From NCBI GenBank assembly GCA_046538735.1, contig JBKHII010000005.1:22535-86534 (forward strand): a DNA stretch of 64,000 bases, in the 5' to 3' direction. The stretch is from SLST01 sp046538735 (GTDB taxonomy: Bacteria; Spirochaetota; Spirochaetia; DSM-27196; SLST01). Shown here in pieces: positions 34,327-42,390 of the stretch (position 1 is the stretch's first letter; each line of letters begins with the position of its first letter). The notes beneath the pieces are model-generated. The model had not been told where the DNA came from. It was given only the letters and a program-made list of their open reading frames with translations, and searched no databases. Both the position numbers and the translations under genes were made by a program.

Positions 34327-36886
34327 TCGTATCCTCGAGCGTCTTGGCGATCTCTTCCATCTCGAAGACCTCGAGCTGGTCGCCGGTCTTGAGGTCGTTG
34401 TAGTTCTCGACCCCCACACCACACTCGTAGCCGGCGTCGACTTCCCGGGCGTCGTCCTTGAAGCGCTTGAGGCTGGATACCTTGCCGGTATAGACCTCCA
34501 CGCCGTCGCGGATGACGTGAACGCTGGAATTGCGCTTGATCGTGCCGCTCGTGACGTAACATCCGGCGATCACGCCGATCTTGGGCACCTTGAAGGTGTC
34601 GCGGACCTCGACCTGACCAATCGTCTTCTCCTTGTAGTCCGGAGCGAGCATGCCTTCCATCGCGTTGCGGATATCGTCCACCACATCGTAGATGATGTTG
34701 TACTTGCGAATCTCCACCTTCTCCAGATCCGCGAGCTGCTGCGCGCTCGGGGTTGGACGAACGTGGAAGCCGATGACGATCGCCTCGCTCGCGGCCGCAA
34801 GTCGGATATCGTCGTCGTTGATCGCGCCGGCTGCCGCTCGAATGACCGAGAGGCGGATCGCCTTGGTCGAGAGCTTCTCCAGGCTCGCCTGGATCGCCTC
34901 CACCGAGCCGTGCACGTCGCCCTTGATGATGACGCGCAACTCGTCGACCTCACCCTCCTGGATACTGTCGTAGAGGTTGTCGAGCGTGATCTTCTTGACG
35001 TTGCGCGCTTCCTCGACCTTGCGAAGCTCCTGGCGCTTGTCACCGACCTGTCGTGCAACCTTCTCGTTCTCGGTAACCTGGAACGGATCGCCGGCCTGCG
35101 GGATACCGGTGAATCCGAGGATCTCAACGGGCATCGCCGGGCCGGCTTCGGTGACGCGTTCGCCGCGATCGTTGAACATGCTCCGAACCTTGCCGGGATA
35201 GACGCCCGCGACGAAGCTGTCTCCGATCTTCAGCGTTCCGCGCTGGATGAGTACCGTGGAGACGGTACCGCGGCCCGGATCGATTCGGCTCTCGATGATC
35301 GTACCCTCGGCGTCGCGCTTGAAGTTCGCCTTGAGCTCGAGGAGCTCCGACTGGAGCAGGATCGTCTCGAGTAGATCGTCGATACCGGTCCCCTTGAGCG
35401 CGGATACCTCCACGAAGAGTGTGCTTCCGCCCCAGTCTTCGGGCATGAGGTCGAGGTCCGAGAGCTGCTGCTTCACACGGTCGGGGTTCGCGTCTGGAAG
35501 ATCGACCTTGTTGATCGCTACGATGATCGGCACTTTCGCCGCCCGGGCGTGGTCGATCGCCTCCCTCGTCTGCGGCATCACGCCGTCGTTGGCTGCGACG
35601 ACAAGGATCACGATGTCCGTGATCTGCGCGCCGCGGGAGCGCATCAGCGAGAACGCTTCGTGACCCGGCGTGTCGAGGAACGTCACCTGCTGATCGTCCC
35701 TCACCGTTACCTGATACGCGCCGATGTGCTGCGTGATCCCGCCGAACTCGCCCGCCACCACGTCCGCGGAGCGAATCGTATCGAGGAGCTTCGTCTTTCC
35801 GTGGTCAACGTGGCCCATGATCGTTACGACCGGCGGCCGGATGACCATGTCTTCTTCGTTGTCTTCGGCGGTCTCGATGATCGTCTCGTCGTACAGCGAG
35901 ACGATGTTCACCTTGCAGCCGTACTCCTCGGCGAGGAGCGTGGCCGTGTCGGCGTCGATCTGCTGGTTGATCGTCACCATCATGCCCATAGCCATCAACC
36001 TGCCGATGAGGTCGGAGGCCTTGAGGTTCATCTTGCGGGCCAGCTCGCTGACCGTGATGACCTCCATGATGTCGATCTCCTTCGGAATCGGGTTTGCACG
36101 AGGAGCAGACTTCTTCTGCTTGTAGTGGATCTCCTTCTCCTGGTGCTTATCCCGCCGCGGGTATTCCCGCTTCTTCGACTTGTAGAACTTCTTGCCGCCC
36201 GGCTTCTTGTCTTCGGCCGGAGGTGGTCCACCGGGTCGCGGCGCGCCCGGGCGCGCCGGGGCGCCGGGCCGCGCCGGGGCGCGGAAGGAGCGTGCCGGGC
36301 CGCCCGGACGGGGTCCGCCGGTGCGTCCGCCGCCCGGTCCACCGGTACGGCCTTCGCTTCGCGGTGAGCGGGCGCCGGGCTGGCCGGTGCCCCGACCGGT
36401 CCGAACGGACTCGCGGACCGAGGGCGGCGGTTCCTGGAAATTGCTCACGGTGAAGCGATTCCGCTTCTCCGGACCCGGCTCCTTCTTGGCCGGGGCCGCG
36501 TCCTGTTTGGGAGCGGCCTTCTCCTTGGGCGCCGCCTGCTCCTCGGGCTTCTCGGCCTGTGGAGACGGCAGCTCGGCCTTTGGTGCTGCGGTTGCAGACT
36601 CGGTCACCGATTCGTCCGCCGGCTGTTGCCGCCGAGTCTTTGCCTGTTCTCGGACGGAGGGCGGTACTTCGTCGGCTTTGCGCACCACAGACGGCTTATA
36701 GTCGCTCGTGGACGGGGATTGCGCTGTCGGCTTTTCGGTTGCCTTCTTGGGCTTTGCCTTGGTCGCCTTGCGTCGCACGACAACACGGACCTTCTTCCGG
36801 TCCTCGTCCGCGTGCGAATCGTGTTCGTCCTTGCGATGCTTTATGAGAGTCGTCTTTGGCTTCTGCTTATCCTGGTCTTCTGCCAT
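34319..36886 (-). CDS. infB: translation initiation factor IF-2
   Basis: 855 residues. Residues 1-270 are a low-complexity N-terminus (Lys/Glu/Ala, then Pro/Gly/Arg), followed by the IF2N helical domain, the GTPase domain with G1 GHVDHGKTKLLD at about residue 355, DTPGHEAF and NKVD, and C-terminal domains II, III and IV that bind fMet-tRNA. AAGGAG 4-5 nt before ATG. Position 4 of the P-loop region reads KL where SL is common. In the canonical rimP-nusA-infB-rbfA-truB cluster. Confidence 0.98.
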   Translation of the reverse strand: MAEDQDKQKPKTTLIKHRKDEHDSHADEDRKKVRVVVRRKATKAKPKKATEKPTAQSPSTSDYKPSVVRKADEVPPSVREQAKTRRQQPADESVTESATAAPKAELPSPQAEKPEEQAAPKEKAAPKQDAAPAKKEPGPEKRNRFTVSNFQEPPPSVRESVRTGRGTGQPGARSPRSEGRTGGPGGGRTGGPRPGGPARSFRAPARPGAPARPGAPRPGGPPPAEDKKPGGKKFYKSKKREYPRRDKHQEKEIHYKQKKSAPRANPIPKEIDIMEVITVSELARKMNLKASDLIGRLMAMGMMVTINQQIDADTATLLAEEYGCKVNIVSLYDETIIETAEDNEEDMVIRPPVVTIMGHVDHGKTKLLDTIRSADVVAGEFGGITQHIGAYQVTVRDDQQVTFLDTPGHEAFSLMRSRGAQITDIVILVVAANDGVMPQTREAIDHARAAKVPIIVAINKVDLPDANPDRVKQQLSDLDLMPEDWGGSTLFVEVSALKGTGIDDLLETILLQSELLELKANFKRDAEGTIIESRIDPGRGTVSTVLIQRGTLKIGDSFVAGVYPGKVRSMFNDRGERVTEAGPAMPVEILGFTGIPQAGDPFQVTENEKVARQVGDKRQELRKVEEARNVKKITLDNLYDSIQEGEVDELRVIIKGDVHGSVEAIQASLEKLSTKAIRLSVIRAAAGAINDDDIRLAAASEAIVIGFHVRPTPSAQQLADLEKVEIRKYNIIYDVVDDIRNAMEGMLAPDYKEKTIGQVEVRDTFKVPKIGVIAGCYVTSGTIKRNSSVHVIRDGVEVYTGKVSSLKRFKDDAREVDAGYECGVGVENYNDLKTGDQLEVFEMEEIAKTLEDTNG
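36218..36400 (-). repeat. Pro/Gly/Arg-rich low-complexity segment of infB
   Basis: GC-rich near-repeats (GCGCCGGG, GGTCCACCGGG-like units) encode repeated PGG, PGAP and RPG units in the IF-2 N-terminal linker. It is in frame and unlikely to be an assembly artefact, but the length may vary between strains by slippage. Confidence 0.6.
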
Positions 36887-36910
36887 ACAGCTCCTTCGGC
36901 TTCCGCGGCA

Positions 36911-38596
36911 CTAGTCGGCCTCGGTATTATCCTCATCCTCTTCGATTATTTCAACATTGTCCGAGATGATTGCCTGAATGGCGGCGACGTCATCTTCGGT
37001 GATACCCTCGAGACCGCGGAGCTTGTTCTCCGGCATGTCGAGGAGATCGAGTATGTCGTTGATACCGGCCTCGTTGAGGATGCCCACGACACGATCGCTG
37101 ATTCCCGGAAGCTCGGAGATCAATGTGATCTCCTCCTCTTCGTCTTCGGGCTCCTCGACTTCTTCGGCGTCCGCCTCCGCTTCTTCGAGAGCTTCTTCCG
37201 GTTCTCCGTCTTCCGGCTCCTCGCCTTCCGTGTACTCCGTCTCGGAGTACTCTTCCTCCGAGTACTCTTCGTCGTACTCCTCGGCGGTCTCCTCGGTCTC
37301 GATGATCTCCACGTTTTCCGCGATGATCTTCTTGAGCAAGGTGACGTCGTCCGCGCTGAGCGCCTCGATCCCCTCGAGCTCGTCGTCCGCGAGGTCCACG
37401 AGGTCCTCGATGTACTCGTAGCCGGCGCCCTCGAGCGCGGAGACGATGTGCGGCGTAATGTCCGGCAACTCGGAGATGCGCGATATCTCGTCCGCTTCTT
37501 CGGGCAACTCGCCGAAGAGCGCGCTCACCGCGCGTTTCGTCTCGGCGCTCAGATCCATCTCGGCGAACTGCTCTTGGGTTTTGACGTCGATGCTCCAGTC
37601 CGCGAGCCGATTGGCGAGCCGGACGTTCAGTCCTTGTTTGCCGATCGCGAGCGAGAGCTGACCTTCGGGAACGACCGCGAGCGCCTGCCGCTTCGCCTCG
37701 TCGAGAACCACGACGTGGCTGACTTCTGCGGGCGAGAGCGCGTTGCGGATGAACTCGCGCGGATCGTTGTCGTACTTCAGGACGTCAATCTTTTCGCCCT
37801 CGAGTTCGCGTACGATGCCCTGGATGCGAACGCCGCGCAGACCAACGCACGCGCCGACCGGATCCACGTCCTCTCGGTTCGAGTAGACCGCGATCTTCGT
37901 GCGGTATCCCGGCTCGCGAACGATCTTGAAGATCTCGACCGTCTGGTCGTAGACCTCCGGAACCTCGAGCTCGAAGATTCGCTTCACGAACTCGGTATGA
38001 GTGCGCGTGAGCACGATCTGCAGGCCGTTCGGGTTCTTGTTGACCTCGTAGATCATCGCCTTGATCCGATCGTTCGGCCGGTAGACCTCGCGCGGACTCT
38101 GATATCGCTTGGGGAGAATGCCCTCCGTCTTCCCAAGGTCCACGAAGATGTTGCCGTTTCGCTCCCGCTGGTAGTAGCCGATGATCATCTCACCGACCTT
38201 GTCCTTGAACTCGCTGTAGAGCGTGTCTTTCTTGATTTCACGCAGCGTCTGGCGCGCCTTCTGCTTCGCGCTCTGTACCGCAACCCGATCGAACTCGTTC
38301 GGGTTGATCTCGATCAGGAGCTCGTCGCCCAGCTCACACTCGTCGTTGTACGCGAGCGCCTCGTCCAGTGAGATCTCGCTCACCGGATCGTAGACGTCTT
38401 CCACGATCTTGCGCTGCGCGTAGAGTGTGACGTCCGCCCCTTCATCGCTGAAGCGGACCACGGCGTTATCCGCAGTTCCGTACTTTCTCTTGTACGCGGC
38501 GAGGAGGAACTCTTCGATTGTGCGACGAACGAGATCTTCGCTGATCCCGTTGTCCTGAACGAGCAACCGGATGGCATCGCCCAATTGATTCGACAT
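36911..38596 (-). CDS. nusA: transcription termination/antitermination factor NusA
   Basis: 561 residues: N-terminal RNA-polymerase-binding domain, S1 (about 135-200), two KH domains (with VGLRGVRIQ and IGKQGLNVRLAN), then two related helix-hairpin-helix modules (about 372-428 and 488-547) separated by a very acidic linker (about 430-487). The first module starts ISELPDITPHIVSAL, the second ISELPGISDRVVGIL. Start at 38596 (MSNQLGDAI), with AGGAGG 12 nt upstream, is the only one matching the family. It stands 5 bp after rimP and 24 bp before infB. Confidence 0.96.
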   Translation of the reverse strand: MSNQLGDAIRLLVQDNGISEDLVRRTIEEFLLAAYKRKYGTADNAVVRFSDEGADVTLYAQRKIVEDVYDPVSEISLDEALAYNDECELGDELLIEINPNEFDRVAVQSAKQKARQTLREIKKDTLYSEFKDKVGEMIIGYYQRERNGNIFVDLGKTEGILPKRYQSPREVYRPNDRIKAMIYEVNKNPNGLQIVLTRTHTEFVKRIFELEVPEVYDQTVEIFKIVREPGYRTKIAVYSNREDVDPVGACVGLRGVRIQGIVRELEGEKIDVLKYDNDPREFIRNALSPAEVSHVVVLDEAKRQALAVVPEGQLSLAIGKQGLNVRLANRLADWSIDVKTQEQFAEMDLSAETKRAVSALFGELPEEADEISRISELPDITPHIVSALEGAGYEYIEDLVDLADDELEGIEALSADDVTLLKKIIAENVEIIETEETAEEYDEEYSEEEYSETEYTEGEEPEDGEPEEALEEAEADAEEVEEPEDEEEEITLISELPGISDRVVGILNEAGINDILDLLDMPENKLRGLEGITEDDVAAIQAIISDNVEIIEEDEDNTEAD

Positions 38597-38601
38597 TGGT
38601 C

Positions 38602-39054
38602 TTACCTGACCTCCTGTGTATGGTCCAGTTTGGCCTTCTGTATCTCCGCGTAGGGGATCCTGCGGACCCCTTCCTCGGTTTCGATCTCCACAGCTTCGTC
38701 GTCGGCGGCGCCCACGACACCCCCGAGCCATTCATCCGTCTTCCGCTCGAGTATCTTCACGCCCCTTCCATGGAAGACCGCGAACTCGCTGTTGTCCTTG
38801 ATGGTGCGGTCGATGCCGGGACTCGCCACCTGGAGCGCGACGTCCCGATCGTCCAGAAGAAGCTCAAGACGAGGCAGAACGGTCTTGTGGACCTCGGCAA
38901 TATCGTTGATCCCAACTCCCTCCGGCCGATAGATTACCAGATTGGCGTGGGTACGTCCCTTCACAACGCTTGTGTGAAGCTCAACGATTCTGAACCCTGC
39001 GCCTCGAACGATCTCGTCGAGCTGCTCGCGCAAGGCGCCTGTCGCCTCCGACAC
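38602..39054 (-). CDS. rimP: ribosome maturation factor RimP
   Basis: 150 residues, two-domain RimP fold with the ALQVASPGIDRTIKDNSEF motif that closes the N-domain and an Sm-like C-domain. Needed for 30S maturation. Start is GTG with GGAGGGG about 5 nt upstream. First gene of a 14-gene minus-strand run; its leader carries a terminator hairpin described separately. Confidence 0.95.
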   Translation of the reverse strand: MSEATGALREQLDEIVRGAGFRIVELHTSVVKGRTHANLVIYRPEGVGINDIAEVHKTVLPRLELLLDDRDVALQVASPGIDRTIKDNSEFAVFHGRGVKILERKTDEWLGGVVGAADDEAVEIETEEGVRRIPYAEIQKAKLDHTQEVR

Positions 39055-39074
39055 GTCCCCTCCTACCCGAATAC

Positions 39075-39100
39075 AAAAAAAGAGTCGGTGGCCGACTCTT
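39075..39100 (-). terminator. intrinsic terminator in the rimP leader
   Basis: Minus strand: AAGAGTCGG pairs with CCGACTCTT (9 bp perfect, loop CCA), followed by a run of T to 39075. It ends 20 bp before the rimP start, with no room for another promoter downstream of it. It may stop transcription from the methyltransferase genes, act as an attenuator, or both. Confidence 0.85.
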
Positions 39101-39124
39101 CCTCGGGAAGACGTAGTTGACTAC

Positions 39125-39154
39125 ACAGTACCAATACGGGCTCGCCAATGTCAA
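39125..39154 (-). promoter_or_regulatory. rimP-nusA-infB operon promoter
   Basis: Minus strand: perfect -35 TTGACA (39149-39154, overlapping the stop codon of the methyltransferase gene), 18-nt spacer, -10 TACTGT (39125-39130). Predicted +1 near 39118 gives a leader of about 64 nt that contains the terminator hairpin. Confidence 0.6.
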
Positions 39155-40377
39155 CGCTTGCGGCGAAGCAACGACGCGCGAAATCCGTGCATTCTGCGCT
39201 CGGCGATCTCCTTGAACGCGCCGCGAGCCTCACGCATCAGCCTGCTCACGCTCGTGCTGCGCGAGATCGCGAGCAGCTTCCCCGAATCGTCGAGCAGCGC
39301 GTCCGCGGTGTGGACGATCTCCTCGCTCCACCGGGAGCCGGGCGTGGGATCGTCGTCCACGACGAACCAGTCGAAGTCGCGGGAAGGATACAGGTCGACG
39401 ATTGACGCGGGGGTTGGGACCGCCTTCACCTCCGTCTCCTCCGCACCGTTCGAACGGGCGTTGCACTGCGTCGCGCGCAGCGCGAGCACGTCGCGATCGG
39501 TCGCGACCAGCCGGGTCCGCGCGTTCGAGACCTGCGCGAGCCCGACCGCCAGATGTCCCTGGCCGCATCCGTAGAGCAGCACCGATCCGCCCACCCGGTT
39601 CGCCCGCAGGAGATCGAAGGCGAGCGCGGTCCGAAAGCTCAAGCCGTCGAACTCGGGAAGGTTGTACACCGTCTGCATCTCGTACGGACCGGCCGGTCCC
39701 GTGAAACCCGCAGTGGTGCGAACGTATTCCCGAGGCAGCGCGACCGGGGCGTCCGGTGCATCCGCCGCCGTCGGCGGGACGGCGCATCGAAACACGACCG
39801 CCGCATGGTTCGCCGTGCGCGCCTCCGCGACGGTTGCGGCCCCGATCTCGGAGAGCGTCTTCGCGAGGAATGCTGCGAGCGGCTTCACGATCACGACGGC
39901 GGCCGTTCCGTCGGAGAGGCTCGCGCGACGCGCGAGCCCGCTCAGGAGGGAGCGCAGCACAGGGTCGCCGGCCTTGGCCGGCACGTTGGAGACGACGAGC
40001 TCGCGCCCGGAACTCGTGCAGTCGGGAACACCGAGTGTCGCGTCGGCCTGCACCTTCTCGAGGCCGTTCAGCCTCGCGTTTCGCCCGGTGAACGCGACCG
40101 CGCGCGCGTCTCGGTCGTACGCCTCGAGCGGGAGCTCGGCGCTGCCCGCGAGCGCGATTCCGAGCGTACCGGTCCCGCACCCTACGTCCACGATCCGATC
40201 GAAGCGGGCTAAGTCGGTTTCCTCGGCGAGCACCGAGAGCAGGAGGTGCGTTCCTCCGTCCACGCCCGCGCTCGAGAAGAGCGACTGGGAGAGGTCGAAC
40301 CGGAAGCTGTGCTTCCGGTAGCGGTAGTCGACGCGCCGAAAGACGAGCGAGTCCAGATAGTCGTTGGCGTGCGCCAT
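39151..40377 (-). CDS. tandem-domain class I SAM methyltransferase, RsmC/RlmG-like
   Basis: 408 residues with two Rossmann methyltransferase domains. The first shows motif I DVGCGTGTLGIAL, the second LLYGCGQGHLAVGLA and VVDDDP. Duplicated MTase domains are typical of the 16S/23S m2G methyltransferases RsmC and RlmG. The substrate-binding NPPF/Y motif is replaced by NVPAK in the first domain and is not visible in the second, so the substrate (RNA guanine or another) is open. Start at 40377 (MAHANDYLD); the open frame continues upstream through comF without homology. Promoter of the next operon overlaps its stop. Confidence 0.8.
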   Translation of the reverse strand: MAHANDYLDSLVFRRVDYRYRKHSFRFDLSQSLFSSAGVDGGTHLLLSVLAEETDLARFDRIVDVGCGTGTLGIALAGSAELPLEAYDRDARAVAFTGRNARLNGLEKVQADATLGVPDCTSSGRELVVSNVPAKAGDPVLRSLLSGLARRASLSDGTAAVVIVKPLAAFLAKTLSEIGAATVAEARTANHAAVVFRCAVPPTAADAPDAPVALPREYVRTTAGFTGPAGPYEMQTVYNLPEFDGLSFRTALAFDLLRANRVGGSVLLYGCGQGHLAVGLAQVSNARTRLVATDRDVLALRATQCNARSNGAEETEVKAVPTPASIVDLYPSRDFDWFVVDDDPTPGSRWSEEIVHTADALLDDSGKLLAISRSTSVSRLMREARGAFKEIAERRMHGFRASLLRRKR

Positions 40378-40436
40378 ACCGGTAGGATACGACCGGTCGC
40401 GGCGGGAGTGAACCGATTCCGCGGTGGAGGGGGCGG

Positions 40437-41147
40437 TCAGTATTCGATCGCGAACGTTACCACGATGACTTGCGCTGCCCCGGCCTGCTTGAGTCTCCTC
40501 GCGCACGCGTCCGCGGTCGTTCCGGTGGTGAGCACGTCGTCCACGACCACGACGGGCGCCGTTCCGATAGACGCTCCGGTGAGGCGCACCGCGTTGCGCA
40601 GGTTCTCGCGGCGAGCCTCGTAGGAGAGTGACTTCTGCGAGCGGGAGCGTGCGAGGCGGAGCGCTCGAGCGACCGGATAGCCGGTGAGCGTCGCAATGTG
40701 CCGCGCGAGGAGCTCCGCGCCGGAGAATCCCCGCCGCCGAACGGTCGCGGGACGAGAGGGCGCCGGGACGAGCATTGACCCGGGCTTGGCGCTCGCGGCG
40801 ACCAGGGGCGCCATCAACGCTGCCATTTCGCGGGCGAGACTCACGTGACGGCCGAACTTGAAGCGCTGCACCACCAACGCTGCCGTGGCGTCGTACCGCG
40901 TGGCTGCGACGGCTCGGTCGAAGGCGAACGACTCGCGCCTGCACCGCTCGCAGACCGTGATCTCGCGCGGGAGCGGGATGCTGCACTTCGAGCACCGGTT
41001 GGGATGATGAGCCGGGGCGCACGCCGCCCGGCAACGCGGGCAGAGCTCGCCTGCGTGCGCGAGCTCGTGCAACGGGCGCGAGCCGTACCGGTAGCGTTTG
41101 CCGCACACGAGACAGCTCGGGGGTGCGAGGAGATCGAGCATCGTCAC
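40437..41147 (-). CDS. ComF/GntX-family phosphoribosyltransferase
   Basis: 236 residues. An N-terminal double zinc-ribbon (CLVCG, CPRCRAAC, CSKC, CERC) followed by a type I PRTase domain with the PRPP loop VVVVDDVLTTGTT. In Gram-positives ComF aids DNA uptake; in many other bacteria the role is unknown, so competence should not be assumed. Start GTG at 41147 or ATG at 41141. It is divergent from crtY and 59 bp upstream of the methyltransferase gene. Confidence 0.9.
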   Translation of the reverse strand: MTMLDLLAPPSCLVCGKRYRYGSRPLHELAHAGELCPRCRAACAPAHHPNRCSKCSIPLPREITVCERCRRESFAFDRAVAATRYDATAALVVQRFKFGRHVSLAREMAALMAPLVAASAKPGSMLVPAPSRPATVRRRGFSGAELLARHIATLTGYPVARALRLARSRSQKSLSYEARRENLRNAVRLTGASIGTAPVVVVDDVLTTGTTADACARRLKQAGAAQVIVVTFAIEY

Positions 41148-41189
41148 GGAAGAACCAACCGCGGCTTCACGATTCGTGCATCACTTCGA

Positions 41190-41219
41190 TTGCCCGCTGC
41201 CGAATCGGGATGCTACCTT
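41190..41219 (+). promoter_or_regulatory. crtY-cruF promoter
   Basis: -35 TTGCCC (41190-41195), 18-nt spacer, -10 TACCTT (41214-41219). Predicted +1 near 41226, about 5 nt before the crtY ATG. AAGG lies between them, so a very short leader is expected. Confidence 0.45.
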
Positions 41220-41230
41220 CTCCTCAAGGC

Positions 41231-42388
41231 ATGCAGAAGTACGACTTCGTAATGGCCGGCGGCGGAATGGCCGGATTGAGTCTCGCGCACGCGCTCGTGA
41301 CCGGTCCGTTTCGCGACAGCGCGATTCTCATCGTGGATCCCGAGACCAAGGGAGAGAACGATCGGACGTGGTGCTACTGGTCGGCGGCTCCCGAACGCTT
41401 CGACCGGATCGCTTCCGAGTCGTGGTCTCGCCTCCGCTTCGCGTCGCACGAATGGATCCACGATTTCGATCTCGGCGAGTATCGGTACTCCATGATCCGA
41501 GGCGCCGATTTCTACGACGACGTGCTCGGCGTCCTGGAGGAGAGCTCGAACGTGGAGTTCGAGCGGGGCCGCGTCGTGGAGATCGTGGATGAGACCGACG
41601 GAGCGCTCGTGCGAACCGAGAAACGCTCGGTCCGCGCGTCGTGGGTGTTCGACAGTCGGTTCGATCCCGCCGAATACGAGCAGCGTACCGGTCCGCACCA
41701 CTACCTGAAGCAGCACTTCGTGGGGTGGACGGTAGAGACCGAAGACGCGCGCTTCGAACCGGAGGTGGCCACGCTCTTCGACTTCCGGACCCCGCAGCAC
41801 CACGAGATGAGGTTTGTCTACGTGCTGCCGTTCGGCGAGCGGCGTGCGCTCGTGGAGTACACGCTCTTTTCCGCGGAGCTGCTCGAGGACGAGGAGTACA
41901 CCTCGGCGATCGAGTCGTACCTTCGTGACGTGATCGGGACCGAACGCTACCGGGTCGTCGATCGGGAGCGCGGCGTCATTCCCATGACGGACGAACCCGT
42001 GAACCGGCGCGAGGGCGAGCATACGCTCGCAATCGGCACGCGCGGAGGGACGGTGAAGGCGAGCACCGGCTACGCGTTTCGCCGGACGCAGCACGACACG
42101 GAGGCGATCGTCCGCTCGCTCGCGGAGCACGGTCATCCGTTCGATCTCCCGACTCCGCCGTGGTGGTTCGCGAGGCTCGACACGATGCTCCTTCAAGTCA
42201 TGCATCGCCGAGGCGAGCTCAGCGAGAGGACCTTCACGGGTCTGTTCTCCCGAAATCCTATCGAACGGCTCTTTCGGTTCCTGGACGAGGAGGTTACGGT
42301 GGCGGAGACGCTCGCCGTGATGACGACTGTTCCGATTCCGACCTTCCTCAAGGCGTTCTGGCGAAGCATCGTGCTCGGAAAGGTGTGA
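41231..42388 (+). CDS. crtY: lycopene cyclase, CrtY type
   Basis: 385 residues. FAD-binding N-terminus MAGGGMAGLSLAHAL, then the RTWCYWS motif (positions of the TW..W signature of CrtY), PLLEYTLFS-like segment (VEYTLFSAEL), and the IPMTDEPVN and RGGTVKASTGYAFRR regions found in bacterial CrtY. It would form beta-ionone rings from lycopene or neurosporene. ATG with AAGG 5 nt upstream. Genes crtE, crtB and crtI are not in the window. One-ring versus two-ring activity cannot be read from sequence. Confidence 0.9.
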   Translation: MQKYDFVMAGGGMAGLSLAHALVTGPFRDSAILIVDPETKGENDRTWCYWSAAPERFDRIASESWSRLRFASHEWIHDFDLGEYRYSMIRGADFYDDVLGVLEESSNVEFERGRVVEIVDETDGALVRTEKRSVRASWVFDSRFDPAEYEQRTGPHHYLKQHFVGWTVETEDARFEPEVATLFDFRTPQHHEMRFVYVLPFGERRALVEYTLFSAELLEDEEYTSAIESYLRDVIGTERYRVVDRERGVIPMTDEPVNRREGEHTLAIGTRGGTVKASTGYAFRRTQHDTEAIVRSLAEHGHPFDLPTPPWWFARLDTMLLQVMHRRGELSERTFTGLFSRNPIERLFRFLDEEVTVAETLAVMTTVPIPTFLKAFWRSIVLGKV

Positions 42389-42390
42389 GA

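Noticed and set aside
36218..36400. GC-rich repeat as a CRISPR or mobile repeat
   Set aside because: Units are short, imperfect, in frame and encode the Pro/Gly/Arg linker of IF-2.
40378..41106. N-terminal extension of the tandem methyltransferase through the comF region
   Set aside because: The frame is open, but the extension is Arg/Pro-rich with no homology and would overlap the whole comF gene; the ATG at 40377 starts the family-like sequence.
40437..41147. Competence role for the ComF-like protein
   Set aside because: No other com gene is in the window and the family is widespread in non-competent bacteria, so I give only the PRTase-fold call.
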